From contig CAMPJJ010000004.1 in the NCBI GenBank assembly GCA_946886855.1, forward strand, positions 45,747-109,746: a stretch of DNA of 64,000 nucleotides. Reading direction: 5' to 3'. Below the pieces are notes generated by a model. That model worked only from the letters and a program-made list of their open reading frames with translations, was not told the DNA's origin and did no database searches. A program made the translations under genes and the position numbers. The stretch comes from an uncultured Roseateles sp. (lineage in GTDB: Bacteria > Pseudomonadota > Gammaproteobacteria > Burkholderiales > Burkholderiaceae). Shown in pieces: positions 33,803-43,282 of the stretch; the first letter of the stretch is position 1; each line of letters opens with the position of its first letter.

Positions 33803-34651
33803 ATGCGCTTCTACGTTTCCGACCTCGACGGCACCCTGCTCGATCCGCAGGCGCGCCTCTCCGCCGCCACCCGCGCCGGCCTCACCGAACTGCTGGCCGA
33901 AGGCCTGGCCTTCACCGTCGCCAGCGCGCGGCACGTGGTGTCGATCGCCCGCATCCTCGAAGGCCTGCCGATCTCCTTGCCGGTGGTCTCGTCCAACGGC
34001 GCCTACATCAGCGACCTGCGCACCGGCCGGCACGAACTGGTCAACGCGATGGAGCCGGCACTCGGCCAGGCGATCTTCGCGCTGGTGCGGCGCCACGGCC
34101 TGATGCCTTTCATCGCGACGCACGGCGCCAAGGGCGACCAGCTCTTCTGGCAGGAGGTGCAGAACGAAGGTCAGCAGCGCTTCGTCACCGAGCGCCAGCG
34201 CAACGCCGACCCGCGGCTGCGCCAGGTCGACCGCCTGCAGGACCAGCTCGACGACCCGCTGGTCACGCTGCTGGTGGTCGGCCGCGCCGAGCCGCTGGAA
34301 GCGCTGCAGGCCGAGATCCTGGCCACCTGCGGCGATCTCGTCACCACGCACCTGGCCGAGGACCTCTACATGCCCGGCTGGCCCTGGCTGAACGTGCACG
34401 ACCGCCGGGCGAGCAAGGACCAGGCGATCGCCACGCTGGCGCAGCGTTACGCGCTGCACGAGCGCGAACTCGTCGTCTTCGGCGACCAGGTCAACGACCT
34501 GACGATGCTGAAGTCCGCGCATCACGCCGTCGCAATGGCCAATGCCAGCGACGACGTGAAGCAGGCCGCGCACCGCATCATCGGCTTCCACCATGAGGAC
34601 GCCGTGGTGCAGTTCATCCGCGACGACTGGCGGACCTACTTGCGCAAGTAG
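33803..34651 (+). CDS. Cof-type HAD-IIB hydrolase
   Basis: A 282-residue haloacid-dehalogenase phosphatase. Motif I is SDLDGTLLD at the N-terminus, motif II VSSNGAYI, the lysine of motif III lies in RRASKDQAI, and motif IV is FGDQVNDLTML. Family members dephosphorylate sugar phosphates, FMN or other small metabolites. ATG 33803 follows CCAGGACCC. The 3' end overlaps the convergent M3 peptidase gene by 16 bases. Confidence 0.93.
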   Translation: MRFYVSDLDGTLLDPQARLSAATRAGLTELLAEGLAFTVASARHVVSIARILEGLPISLPVVSSNGAYISDLRTGRHELVNAMEPALGQAIFALVRRHGLMPFIATHGAKGDQLFWQEVQNEGQQRFVTERQRNADPRLRQVDRLQDQLDDPLVTLLVVGRAEPLEALQAEILATCGDLVTTHLAEDLYMPGWPWLNVHDRRASKDQAIATLAQRYALHERELVVFGDQVNDLTMLKSAHHAVAMANASDDVKQAAHRIIGFHHEDAVVQFIRDDWRTYLRK

Positions 34652-36630
34652 TCGTAGAACGCGTTGGCGTCGGACTCGCGGCCGAGGAAGTCGCGCACCA
34701 GCTCCGGCGCCGGTTTCTCCGCGCCGCGCGACAGCACCGCGTCGCGATAACGACGACCCACGGCGGCGTCGAGCTTGTCCGCCGCGAACGGCGTGCGCAG
34801 GTCCATCGCGACGACCAGGCTCCACAGGTAGCCGTAGTAGCCCGCGCCGTAGCCGCCCGCGATGTGCGCGAAGCGCGACGGGAACATCGTCCCCGGCACA
34901 TGGCCGAGCGGCGTGTCGCCCTCCATCTTCGCCCACAGCGCCAGCGGATCCTGGATCGTGGCGCCGTGCAGCGCGAGGTCATAACTCGCATACAGGTGCT
35001 GGCGGCCGAACTTCGTGCCCTTGGCGAAGTCGCGCGCCTCGCGGGCCTTGCCGACGAGCTCCTCCGGCACCGGCTTGCAGGACGGGCAGACCTCGGCCAT
35101 CAGCTTGAGCACCCGCGGGTCGTAGACCCAGTCCTCGAGCATCTGCGACGGCGCCTCGACGAAGTCGTGCATCACCGCCCACTGCCCCAGCGAGACGTAG
35201 CGCGTCTGCGCCAGGTTGTTGTGGACCGCGTGACCCAACTCATGCAGCAGCGTCTCCAGCTCGTCGAGCGACAGGCCGCCGCGATCGAGGTTGACGACCA
35301 GCGCCGCCGCCGGATGGCGACCCAGCCGCGTGCTGCTGGAGCGCAGCGGCCAGACCGCCGCGTGGTTGTACTTGCCGTCGCGCGGGAAGGGATCGACGTA
35401 GAGCGTGCCCAGCGCCTTGCCCGTGGCGGTATCGCTGACCACGTAGGCCTTGACGTCGGGATGCCAGAGGCCCGGCACCGTCACCGGGGTGTGCGTCACG
35501 CCGAGCAGCCGGTCGACGATGCGCAGCGTGAAGGCCAGGCTCTCCGCCGGCGGGAAGTAGGGCCGGAAGGCCTCCTGGTCGACGGTGAAGCGCTGCTTGC
35601 GGATGCGCTCCGCGTAGTAGACGCCGTCCCACTGCGTCACGGTGGTGGCCTCCACCGCGGTGCCGAGATGCGCCGCCTTGGCGCGGCGCAGCGCTTCCAG
35701 ATCGGCGCGCTCGCCCTGCTGGACGGTGCCCTTGACCTCGCCGAGGAAACGCGTCGCCGTCGCTGCGTCCTTGGCCATCTGGCGGCGCAGGTTGAAGTCG
35801 ACGTAGTTGTCGTAGCCGAACAGGCCGGCGTATTCCTTGCGCAGCGTGATGATCTCGGTCAGCAGCTTCAGGTTGCCTTCGCCGCCTTCGTTGGTCTTGG
35901 CCCGCCAGATGCGCTCACGCGCGGCGCCGCTCTCGGCGGTCTGCATCAGCGCGGTATAGGTCGGGTTGTCGACGCCGAGCAGGTATCGCCCCTGGTCGTC
36001 GCGCGGCTTGTCCTTCCAGACGCCGTCGGGCACGCCGCGCAGTTCCTCGGCAGTGAACGCGACGCGGATGTTGGCGTCGCGGATCGCCTTCGAGAACTGC
36101 TGGTCGAGCGCGGAGAGCCGGTCCAGGATCTCCTTGGCACGCGAGCGCTTGTCCTTGGACAGGCCGACGCCGCTGTCCTCGAACATCCCCAGCGCGTTGC
36201 GCTTGAGCTCGCGGTCGATCGCGTCGGCGGCGGGCGCGGTCTTCAGGCCGCGATAGATCTTCTCGTTCTGCGTGAGCGCGGTCTGAAAGTCGGACCAGCG
36301 CAGCGCGCACGCCTGGGCGGCGTCGCGCACGGCCTTGTCGGCATGCACGTTCTGGACGAAGTCGATGGGGAACCGCGCATCCTCATGATGCGCGATCACC
36401 AGGTCGTAGGCGGCCAGCCAGCCCTTGTCGACCTTGCGCGTGGCCAACTGGGCGACCTCGCGGTTCAAGGCCTTCAGACCGGCATCGCAGGCCCGGTCCA
36501 CGGCTTTGCCGTCGGCGAAGCCGGGGAAGGCGGGCGTGGGCAACGCGGGCGCGCGGGCCGCCGATTGAGCGAACGCCGGCGCGGCCAGCAGCGCGCAGGC
36601 GGCCAGGATCAACGCATTCCTTTGCATCAT
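34636..36630 (-). CDS. Exported M3-family metallopeptidase (thimet oligopeptidase-like)
   Basis: A 664-residue peptidase with a signal peptide (1-21, cut after AFA). The zinc-binding HExxH motif is in LLHELGHAVHN (about 430), with the third ligand in the following helix (HDFVEAPSQMLEDW). M3 enzymes cut short peptides; the cytosolic forms lack a signal, so this one probably works in the periplasm on peptides. Its ATG overlaps the prpE stop by one base, indicating co-translation; a second ATG follows immediately. Confidence 0.94.
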   Translation of the reverse strand: MMQRNALILAACALLAAPAFAQSAARAPALPTPAFPGFADGKAVDRACDAGLKALNREVAQLATRKVDKGWLAAYDLVIAHHEDARFPIDFVQNVHADKAVRDAAQACALRWSDFQTALTQNEKIYRGLKTAPAADAIDRELKRNALGMFEDSGVGLSKDKRSRAKEILDRLSALDQQFSKAIRDANIRVAFTAEELRGVPDGVWKDKPRDDQGRYLLGVDNPTYTALMQTAESGAARERIWRAKTNEGGEGNLKLLTEIITLRKEYAGLFGYDNYVDFNLRRQMAKDAATATRFLGEVKGTVQQGERADLEALRRAKAAHLGTAVEATTVTQWDGVYYAERIRKQRFTVDQEAFRPYFPPAESLAFTLRIVDRLLGVTHTPVTVPGLWHPDVKAYVVSDTATGKALGTLYVDPFPRDGKYNHAAVWPLRSSSTRLGRHPAAALVVNLDRGGLSLDELETLLHELGHAVHNNLAQTRYVSLGQWAVMHDFVEAPSQMLEDWVYDPRVLKLMAEVCPSCKPVPEELVGKAREARDFAKGTKFGRQHLYASYDLALHGATIQDPLALWAKMEGDTPLGHVPGTMFPSRFAHIAGGYGAGYYGYLWSLVVAMDLRTPFAADKLDAAVGRRYRDAVLSRGAEKPAPELVRDFLGRESDANAFYDYLRK

Positions 36631-38534
36631 CAGGAGGTTCCCTTCATCAACTCATGGATCTGTTGCAACGCGGCCGGATCGTCGAGGGTGATCAGGTCGC
36701 CGGGATCGCGATGTTCGCAGACGGCCTGGATGGCCCGCCTCAGCAATTTGCCCGAGCGTGTCTTCGGCAGCAGCGCCACGAAACGCACCCGCGACGGCCG
36801 CGCCACCGCGCCGAGCTGCTGGTCCACGCGCCTGAGGATCTCGCCCTCCAGCGCCAGCGCGTCCTGCGGCGTCGCGGCACGCGCCGGATCCTTCAGCACC
36901 GCGAAGGCCATCGCGACCTGACCCTTGAGCGGATCGGCGACGCCGACGACGGCGACTTCCGCCACCGCCGGATGACCGGCGATGCATTCCTCGATCTCGC
37001 GCGTGCCGAGCCGGTGACCGGCGACGTTGATGACGTCGTCGCTGCGCCCGAGGATGAAGTAGTAGCCGTCCTCGTCGCGCAAGGCCCAGTCGAAGGTCGA
37101 GTACACCTGCCGGCCCGGCACGCTGTCCCAGTAGGTGCGGACGAAGCGCTCGTCGTCGCGCCAGACGGTCTGCATGCAGCCCGGCGGCAGCGGATAGGCG
37201 ATGGTGAGCAGGCCCTTCTGGTTGGGCGCCTCGAGCACCTCGCCCGTGCGCTCGTCGAGGAGCTGCACGCGGTAGCCGAACATCGCCACGCCCGGTGAAC
37301 CGAACTTGGGCTCGGCCGGCTCGACGCCGCGCGCCAGCGTCAGGATGGGCCAGCCGGTCTCGGTCTGCCAGTAGTTGTCGACGATCGGCTTGCCGATCGC
37401 ATCGGCGATCCAGCGCGCCGTCGGCTCGTCCAGCGGCTCGCCGGCGAGGAACAGCGCCCGCAGCGACGACAGGTCGTGCCGCGTCAGGCAGGCGGGGTCC
37501 TGCTTCTTCAGCACCCGCACCGCGGTCGGCGCACTGAACATCACCGTGACGCGGTGCCGCTCGACGAGCCGCCACCAGACCGCCGCATCGGGGCTCACCG
37601 GCGTGCCCTCGTACATCAGCGTGGCCATGCCCGCGATCAGCGGGCCGTAGACGATGTAGCTGTGGCCGACGACCCAGCCGATGTCGCTGGTGGAGAAGAA
37701 GGTTCCGCCCGGATGACCGTCATAGATGTGCTTCATGCTCGCGGCCAGCGCGACCGCGTAGCCGCCGACGTCGCGCTGCACGCCCTTGGGCCGGCCGGTC
37801 GTGCCGCTGGTGTAGAGCGTGTAGCTGACGGCGTCGGCAGGCAGCCACTCGCAGGGCACGCGCGTGCCGAGCAGACGTTCGCGCTGCACCGCATAGTCGA
37901 GGTCCCGGCCCGCCACGCGATCGAACGCGCTGAGCCCGCGATCGACCATCAGCACCTTCGCCGGCTTGTGCGCGGCCAGGCGGATCGCTTCGTCGAGCAG
38001 CGGCTTGTAGGGCACGACCTTGCCGCTGCGGCTGCCGGCATCGGCGCTGACGATCAGCACGGGCTCGGCATCGTCGATGCGGTTGGCCAGCGCATGGCTG
38101 GCGAAGCCGCCGAACACCACCGAGTGGATCGCGCCGATCCGCGCGCAGGCCAGCATGGCGAAGGCCGCCTCGGGAATCATCGGCAGGTAGATCAGCACCC
38201 GGTCGCCGACGCCGACGCCCTGCTCGCGCAGCATCGCGGCCACGGCCTCCACCTCGCCCTGCAGTTGGGCGAAGCTGAACACCCGTTCCTGGCCGACCTC
38301 GCTCGACGCCCAGATCAGCGCGGCGTCGTCGGGCCGGGATGCCGCGTGGCGGTCGACCGCGTTGTGGCACAGGTTGATCCGACCGCCGACGAACCACCGC
38401 GCGAAGGGCGGCCGGCTCGTGTCGCAGACCTGCTCGAACGGATGCGCCCAGTCGATCAGCCGCGCCTGCTCGGTCCAGAAGCCGTCCGGATCGTCCATTG
38501 AACGCCGGTACATCGCCGCGTAACTGTCGGTCAT
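36630..38534 (-). CDS. prpE: Propionyl-CoA synthetase
   Basis: A 634-residue acyl-adenylating enzyme. It has the AMP-binding loop YTSGTTGRPKGV, the A8 hinge GRSDDVINVAGHRLGTREIEE and the C-terminal catalytic lysine in PKTRSGKLLRR, which is a target of regulatory acetylation in homologues. DNYWQTETGWPI and overall length match PrpE better than acetyl-CoA synthetase Acs. It activates propionate to propionyl-CoA. No methylcitrate-cycle genes are in the window. ATG 38534 follows AAGGAGACCCCG-type sequence. Confidence 0.93.
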   Translation of the reverse strand: MTDSYAAMYRRSMDDPDGFWTEQARLIDWAHPFEQVCDTSRPPFARWFVGGRINLCHNAVDRHAASRPDDAALIWASSEVGQERVFSFAQLQGEVEAVAAMLREQGVGVGDRVLIYLPMIPEAAFAMLACARIGAIHSVVFGGFASHALANRIDDAEPVLIVSADAGSRSGKVVPYKPLLDEAIRLAAHKPAKVLMVDRGLSAFDRVAGRDLDYAVQRERLLGTRVPCEWLPADAVSYTLYTSGTTGRPKGVQRDVGGYAVALAASMKHIYDGHPGGTFFSTSDIGWVVGHSYIVYGPLIAGMATLMYEGTPVSPDAAVWWRLVERHRVTVMFSAPTAVRVLKKQDPACLTRHDLSSLRALFLAGEPLDEPTARWIADAIGKPIVDNYWQTETGWPILTLARGVEPAEPKFGSPGVAMFGYRVQLLDERTGEVLEAPNQKGLLTIAYPLPPGCMQTVWRDDERFVRTYWDSVPGRQVYSTFDWALRDEDGYYFILGRSDDVINVAGHRLGTREIEECIAGHPAVAEVAVVGVADPLKGQVAMAFAVLKDPARAATPQDALALEGEILRRVDQQLGAVARPSRVRFVALLPKTRSGKLLRRAIQAVCEHRDPGDLITLDDPAALQQIHELMKGTS

Positions 38535-38768
38535 CGGGGTCTCCTTGGAGGCAGGTATTGAATGCGCGAATTCCGCACGGATCCTCGCATCGGCAGCTTT
38601 TTTGAAACTTTCGTTCACAGCGTTGCAGCCAGGGGCTGTGGTCCAATCCGGGTTTTCCTGGGAAGGGTCTCGTGGCCACGCCCGGACTTTCCCTAGCCAG
38701 GCGCGCCCCTGCGGGCATTCGCGCTTGACCGGTACGGAGATGGTGCCTAGTCTCCGCGCCCAACACCG

Positions 38769-39926
38769 ATGAGTACTGTTCGTCCTTCCCGCTCCGCTCC
38801 CCGACACCAGAAGCTCCAGCGCGCCATGGCCGCACTGGGGCTGATCTGCGTCTTCGCGAGCGGTGGTTGCTGGGCGCAACAGTCGACCTCGTCCACCAAC
38901 GCGTCGCAGGACAAGCCCAAGGTTCAGGCCAAGGCCGCCGCCAAGCCGGCGACGAAAAAGACCGCCCAGGCCAAGCCGGCCGCCAAGGCCTCGAAGGACG
39001 GCAAGTCCTCGAAGCAGGTCGCGGCCAAGGACGCCGGCAAGGACAAGAAGGCCAAGCGCGACGAGGACAAGTCCGCGGCGACCGAGCTTGTCGCCGAGAA
39101 GTCCGCTGCGGAAAAGCTCGCCGATAAAGTCGCGTCGACCAAGCCCGAAGCGAAGTCTGCGGACAAGCCCGCACCGGCGAAGGCTGACGCGAAAGTCGCC
39201 GACGCCAAATCCGAGGTCGCGCCGCCCGCCGGCACGATGATGGGCGCTTATGGGCAGAGCCTGATGCGCTCGCCCGCCGTCGCCACGACCGTCGCCGCCG
39301 CGGGTACCGCCGCCGCGCTGGTCGCGCCGGCCACGCCCGCCGCCAACACGACAGCCTCGCTGCCGCCGACCGCCCTGATGGGTGCCGCCGCCGGCAACGC
39401 GAACGCCAGCGATTCCGTCGCCCGCTTCCTGCAGCAGCGCGGCATCGTCGCGCAGGCTCAGCAATCGCCCGCCTCGCCAGGCATCGACGCCCCCGCGCCG
39501 GGCCTGCTGAACCGGGTGCGCGACAACGCCTCGGACCTGGTGCTGTCGGCGATGAACTTCCTGGGCGTGCCGTACAAGCGCGGCGGCAACTCGGTCAACA
39601 ACGGCTTCGACTGCAGCGGCTTCACGCGCCACATCTTCGAGATGAGCGTGGGTCTGGTGCTGCCGCGCCGCGCCGACGAGCAGGCCAAGCTGTCCAGCCT
39701 GGTGCCGATCAAGAAGGAAGACCTCAAGCCCGGCGACCTGGTCTTCTTCAACACGATGCGCGCGACCTTCTCGCACGTCGGCATCTATGTCGGCGAAGGC
39801 AAGTTCATCCACTCGCCGCGCGTCGGCGGCGCCGTGCGCGTCGAGGACATGCGCGAGGCGTACTGGGCCAAGCGCTTCACCGGCGCCCGGCGCGCCGATC
39901 TGAACCAGGCCAATCCTGGCACCTGA
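38769..39926 (+). CDS. NlpC/P60-family peptidoglycan endopeptidase
   Basis: A 385-residue exported protein. The signal peptide (about 15-36, GGCWAQ) is followed by a Lys/Ala/Asp-rich linker (about 45-150), an Ala-rich stretch, and an NlpC/P60 domain (about 255-375). The catalytic residues are Cys in NGFDCSGFTRH, His in FSHVGIYVG and a third polar residue in KFIHSP. It should cut between D-Glu and the diamino acid of the peptide stem. The long charged linker could span the periplasm or bind the wall. It is divergent from prpE. Confidence 0.93.
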   Translation: MSTVRPSRSAPRHQKLQRAMAALGLICVFASGGCWAQQSTSSTNASQDKPKVQAKAAAKPATKKTAQAKPAAKASKDGKSSKQVAAKDAGKDKKAKRDEDKSAATELVAEKSAAEKLADKVASTKPEAKSADKPAPAKADAKVADAKSEVAPPAGTMMGAYGQSLMRSPAVATTVAAAGTAAALVAPATPAANTTASLPPTALMGAAAGNANASDSVARFLQQRGIVAQAQQSPASPGIDAPAPGLLNRVRDNASDLVLSAMNFLGVPYKRGGNSVNNGFDCSGFTRHIFEMSVGLVLPRRADEQAKLSSLVPIKKEDLKPGDLVFFNTMRATFSHVGIYVGEGKFIHSPRVGGAVRVEDMREAYWAKRFTGARRADLNQANPGT

Positions 39927-40034
39927 GCGGGCCCGGAGCCCGCCGTCAGCGCCCGCCACGGGCACCGTCTCTGCGACGCCGACGCGTCCCCCCTCACAGA
40001 CAAGTCCTGACACGGCACGCCGCTGACTCCGGCT

Positions 40035-41516
40035 ATGCTGCGCCCCAGCGCCGTCCGCCGCGATCCTCCGCGATCCACCTTGTCCGCCGTCCTCGATCCC
40101 GCCCAGACACCGCTGCACCGCGTGCCCGACCAGATGGGGCAAGCCCTGCTGCTGGCCGTGCTGCTGCATGTGCTGCTGCTCGTGGCGATCGGCAATGCGC
40201 CCGGCGGGTCGGCGAAGCCGGGTGAAGGCGCCTGGGGGCCGTTGAACGTGCGACTGCAGGGCGACCGCTACGAGCCCGGCTCGGGCGAACCCGCCGTCGT
40301 GCTGCCCGAGCGGGGGCCGGTGGGCGAGGCGAAACAGCCCCGCTTCGGCGGCGCGGTGCGGGAGCGCCCGCCGACGCCCGAGGAACAGAAGACGCCAGGC
40401 GCCGCGCGCCAGGGCCAATGGCGACAGCAGCCCGGGGACGAACTGACCGGCGACGCGCCCGCGGATCGCAGTGCGCCGCCAGCCGCCACGGCACCAGTGC
40501 CCGCGCCGACCCTCAAGCCCGCACCGCCGCCGCCGGCGCCGACGCTTGTCCCCGCGCCGACACCCGCGCCGACGCCTGCGCCAACGCCCGCATTGACGTC
40601 TCCGACGCCGACACCACTGACCGCACCGCCGGCCCCCTCGCCCTCGCCCACCGCGGAACCTGCGCCGGCGATCACGACGCTGACCACGCCGGGCGAAGCC
40701 ACCGTGACGGCGCCGACGCGCATCGCGCCAGCCACACGCGAGACGACGCCCACGCGCCCCGCCCTACCGACGGACGCGTTGCAGGCGCCCTCGCCGACGC
40801 TGCAGTTGCCGGAGCGCCCGGCGCCCATCCTCAGCGAGACGCCGACGACGGTGAGACGCATCGACCGCTCACCGATCGAGCGGTCTCCAACGCCGCCCGT
40901 CCCGACGGAACTCAAGGCTCCCACGGAACTTCCACCGTTGACCGCGGCGCCCGCCGCTGCGCCGCCACCCGCGCCGACCCCAGCGCCGCCGGTGGCAACA
41001 CCTGCCCCCGCGCCGGCGCCAGCCCCGGCGCCGGCGCCTGCGGCTACCCCGAGCCCTGCGCCGACGCCGCCAGCGACGGCCGCTCCCACGCCGAGTCCGG
41101 CGCCTTCGCCGGCACCGCAGCCGCGTGTGTCGACCACGCCGTCCCCGACGCCGACACCGGCCAACCGGATCTCGCTGGACGGCTCGACCTCGCCCACGAC
41201 GACACAACCCAGCGTCGGTGCGCCCGACGCCGGCTCGCGCACGGGACACGACGTGGCGACGCCGGCCTCCACGCCGCCGAACGCGCCGAAGCTGAACCTC
41301 GACATGAACGCCGCCCGTGGTCCGATGCGTCCACGCGGAACGCCTTCGGGCGTGATCTCGGCGATGCCCAAGCCGCCGGAGGACAAGGATGCGCTGGCCG
41401 AGAAGATGCGCGAGGCCGGCCAGCAGGAGTGCCGCAAGGCGTATGCGGACAAGGGTCTGCTGGCGGTGGTGCCGCTGGTGCGCGACGCAGCGCGGGACAA
41501 GGGTTGCCGCTGGTGA
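40035..41516 (+). CDS. Single-span membrane protein with long proline-rich domain
   Basis: A 493-residue protein: a membrane helix (about 37-52, LLLAVLLHVLLLVAIGN), then some 330 residues dominated by Ala-Pro, Pro-Thr and Pro-Ser repeats, then a compact C-terminal piece (about 440-493, CRKAYADKGLLAVVPLVRDA and CRW) with two cysteines. The layout resembles TonB (anchor, rigid Pro arm, small periplasmic end) but the C-terminus has no recognisable TonB fold, and no exbB/exbD are nearby. The sequence is hypothetical; a periplasm-spanning spacer is the best guess. Confidence 0.75.
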   Translation: MLRPSAVRRDPPRSTLSAVLDPAQTPLHRVPDQMGQALLLAVLLHVLLLVAIGNAPGGSAKPGEGAWGPLNVRLQGDRYEPGSGEPAVVLPERGPVGEAKQPRFGGAVRERPPTPEEQKTPGAARQGQWRQQPGDELTGDAPADRSAPPAATAPVPAPTLKPAPPPPAPTLVPAPTPAPTPAPTPALTSPTPTPLTAPPAPSPSPTAEPAPAITTLTTPGEATVTAPTRIAPATRETTPTRPALPTDALQAPSPTLQLPERPAPILSETPTTVRRIDRSPIERSPTPPVPTELKAPTELPPLTAAPAAAPPPAPTPAPPVATPAPAPAPAPAPAPAATPSPAPTPPATAAPTPSPAPSPAPQPRVSTTPSPTPTPANRISLDGSTSPTTTQPSVGAPDAGSRTGHDVATPASTPPNAPKLNLDMNAARGPMRPRGTPSGVISAMPKPPEDKDALAEKMREAGQQECRKAYADKGLLAVVPLVRDAARDKGCRW

Positions 41517-41601
41517 CCCGGGCGCGCCCGACGATCGTCAGGCGTGTTGTGCGAACTCCATTCCGGATCCCGCCGACGAGGCTGACTTCGTGAAATCTCT
41601 G

Positions 41602-41607
41602 CTATAG
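41602..41607 (+). promoter_or_regulatory. Probable -10 box of tRNA-Ala
   Basis: TATAGT lies 14 bases before the tRNA. CTGACT upstream is spaced too closely for a standard -35. Confidence 0.35.
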
Positions 41608-41621
41608 TCGATGTCTTCGTT

Positions 41622-41697
<76 letters not shown>

Positions 41698-41707
41698 ACA
41701 GATCCGG

Positions 41708-41740
41708 AAGGGGTCGCACCGAAAGGCGCGACCCCTTTCT
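41708..41740 (+). terminator. Intrinsic terminator after tRNA-Ala
   Basis: AAGGGGTCGC pairs with GCGACCCCTT, followed by TCTCTTT. Confidence 0.85.
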
Positions 41741-41983
41741 CTTTGGCGTTGCAGCTTCAGGCTCCGCCAGTTCTCTAGAGAACCGCCGACGCGCACCAAG
41801 CCGCACATCCGAACTTCCTTTCGCGCGCGCGACGCCATCGGCTCGCGGTAAAGCCCCAATCGCCATCCGGCGCATCGCTCAAGACAATCCACGCCTCCCT
41901 GCAGTCGGGCGGCGTCCTTGAGTCACACAACATTACAGCGGTCGTACAAAACGCAAGGTTGGCGCCGTCTGGCCGCCCGCAAG

Positions 41984-43282
41984 ATGCGACGCATGGTGGC
42001 GTTGACGGTCCTGCCCTGGAGTTGCTCGGTCATGGCGGCCGGGCCGATCGCCGCCGTCCCGCCGGTGGACGGCGCCGGTGAGCTGAACGTGCTGCACTGG
42101 TGGACCTCCGCCAGCGAGCGTGCCGCGGCCAACCATGTCGCCGCGCGCATGGCCGAGAACGGCCTGAGATGGGTCGACGGTGCCGTCGCCGGCGGCGGCG
42201 GCGGCCCGGCCATCAAGGTGCTGAACGAACGCATCCTGCGCCGCATGGCACCGCAGGTGGCCCAGCTCAACGGCGCGTCGATGAACGAGTGGGCCGACAT
42301 GGGCCTGCTGCTGGAACTCGACGGCGTCGCCGCCCGGCGCAACTGGGCCACCGTCATGTTCCCGCAGGTCATGGCGCAGGTCACCGTGCGGGGTCACGTC
42401 GTCGCGGCGCCGCTGGGCATCCAGCGCATCAACAACCTCTACCTGAACAAGGCGCTGCTGAAGCGCCACGGCATCGCCCCGCCCGAGGACTGGGACGGCC
42501 TGGAGCGCGCCGCGGTCAAGCTGCGCGCCGCCGGCGTCACGCCCGTGGCCTTCAGCGACGAGCCCTGGCAGGTGGCCACCGTCTTCGAGGCCCTGCTGCT
42601 CAGCGAAGCGGGCCCGGCCCTGTACCGCCGCATGCTGGAGCAGCGGGACCTCAGCGCCTTCGACGATCCGGCGCTGGAGCGCGCGCTCAGACGCCTGCGC
42701 AACTGGCGCAACCTCGCCTTGTCCGCCAGCGGCGCGGCGCCCGGCGAGCGGCCCTGGACCGACGTCGTCGCCGACTTCGCCAACGAGCGCGCCGCCATGA
42801 TGATCATGGGCGACTGGGCCCGCGGCGAGCTCGGCACGATGGGGCTGGAAGGCGATCGCGACTTCAGCTGCAAGGCCGTGCCCGGCACCGCCCAGGTCCA
42901 TCTCTACAGCATCGACACGCTGGCCATGCTGGCCGGCAACGGCAGCAGCCAGGCCGACCAGGAGAAGATGGCCGAGCTGCTCGGCAGCGCCACGCTGCAG
43001 CTGGGCTACAACCGCATCAAGGGGTCGATCCCCGTGCGCCGCGACGTGCCGGTGGACGAGCTCGACCCCTGCGCCCAGGCCTCCTTCCACCTCTTCGCCA
43101 ACCCCGCCACGCCGCGCGTGCCCAGCCTCGTGCACCGCATGGCCTTCGGCGAGATCGGCAAGAACGCCATCATCGAAACCGTCCACCGCTTCGCGCTGGA
43201 TCCGAGCCAGTCGCCCGCCGCCGCCCAGCGCAAGCTGCAGGGCCTGCTGCGCGCGCTGAGCCCAAGGAGAGCCGCCCCATGA
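41984..43282 (+). CDS. Carbohydrate ABC-type substrate-binding protein
   Basis: A 432-residue family 1 extracellular solute-binding protein. A signal peptide (MRRMVALTVLPWSCSVMAAG) precedes ELNVLHWWTSASERAA, typical of glucose/mannose-type binding proteins (GltB/GtsA). ATG 41984 is preferred because the signal peptide starts there; TTG 41918 is possible. No permease or ATPase gene is in the window. Instead its stop overlaps the start of a response regulator (ATGA), followed by a histidine kinase, so it more likely serves as the periplasmic sensor for that two-component system (inference). Confidence 0.9.
   Translation: MRRMVALTVLPWSCSVMAAGPIAAVPPVDGAGELNVLHWWTSASERAAANHVAARMAENGLRWVDGAVAGGGGGPAIKVLNERILRRMAPQVAQLNGASMNEWADMGLLLELDGVAARRNWATVMFPQVMAQVTVRGHVVAAPLGIQRINNLYLNKALLKRHGIAPPEDWDGLERAAVKLRAAGVTPVAFSDEPWQVATVFEALLLSEAGPALYRRMLEQRDLSAFDDPALERALRRLRNWRNLALSASGAAPGERPWTDVVADFANERAAMMIMGDWARGELGTMGLEGDRDFSCKAVPGTAQVHLYSIDTLAMLAGNGSSQADQEKMAELLGSATLQLGYNRIKGSIPVRRDVPVDELDPCAQASFHLFANPATPRVPSLVHRMAFGEIGKNAIIETVHRFALDPSQSPAAAQRKLQGLLRALSPRRAAP

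Noticed and set aside
41918..41983. TTG start for the sugar-binding protein
   Set aside because: It has no ribosome binding site and would put 22 polar residues ahead of a good signal peptide.
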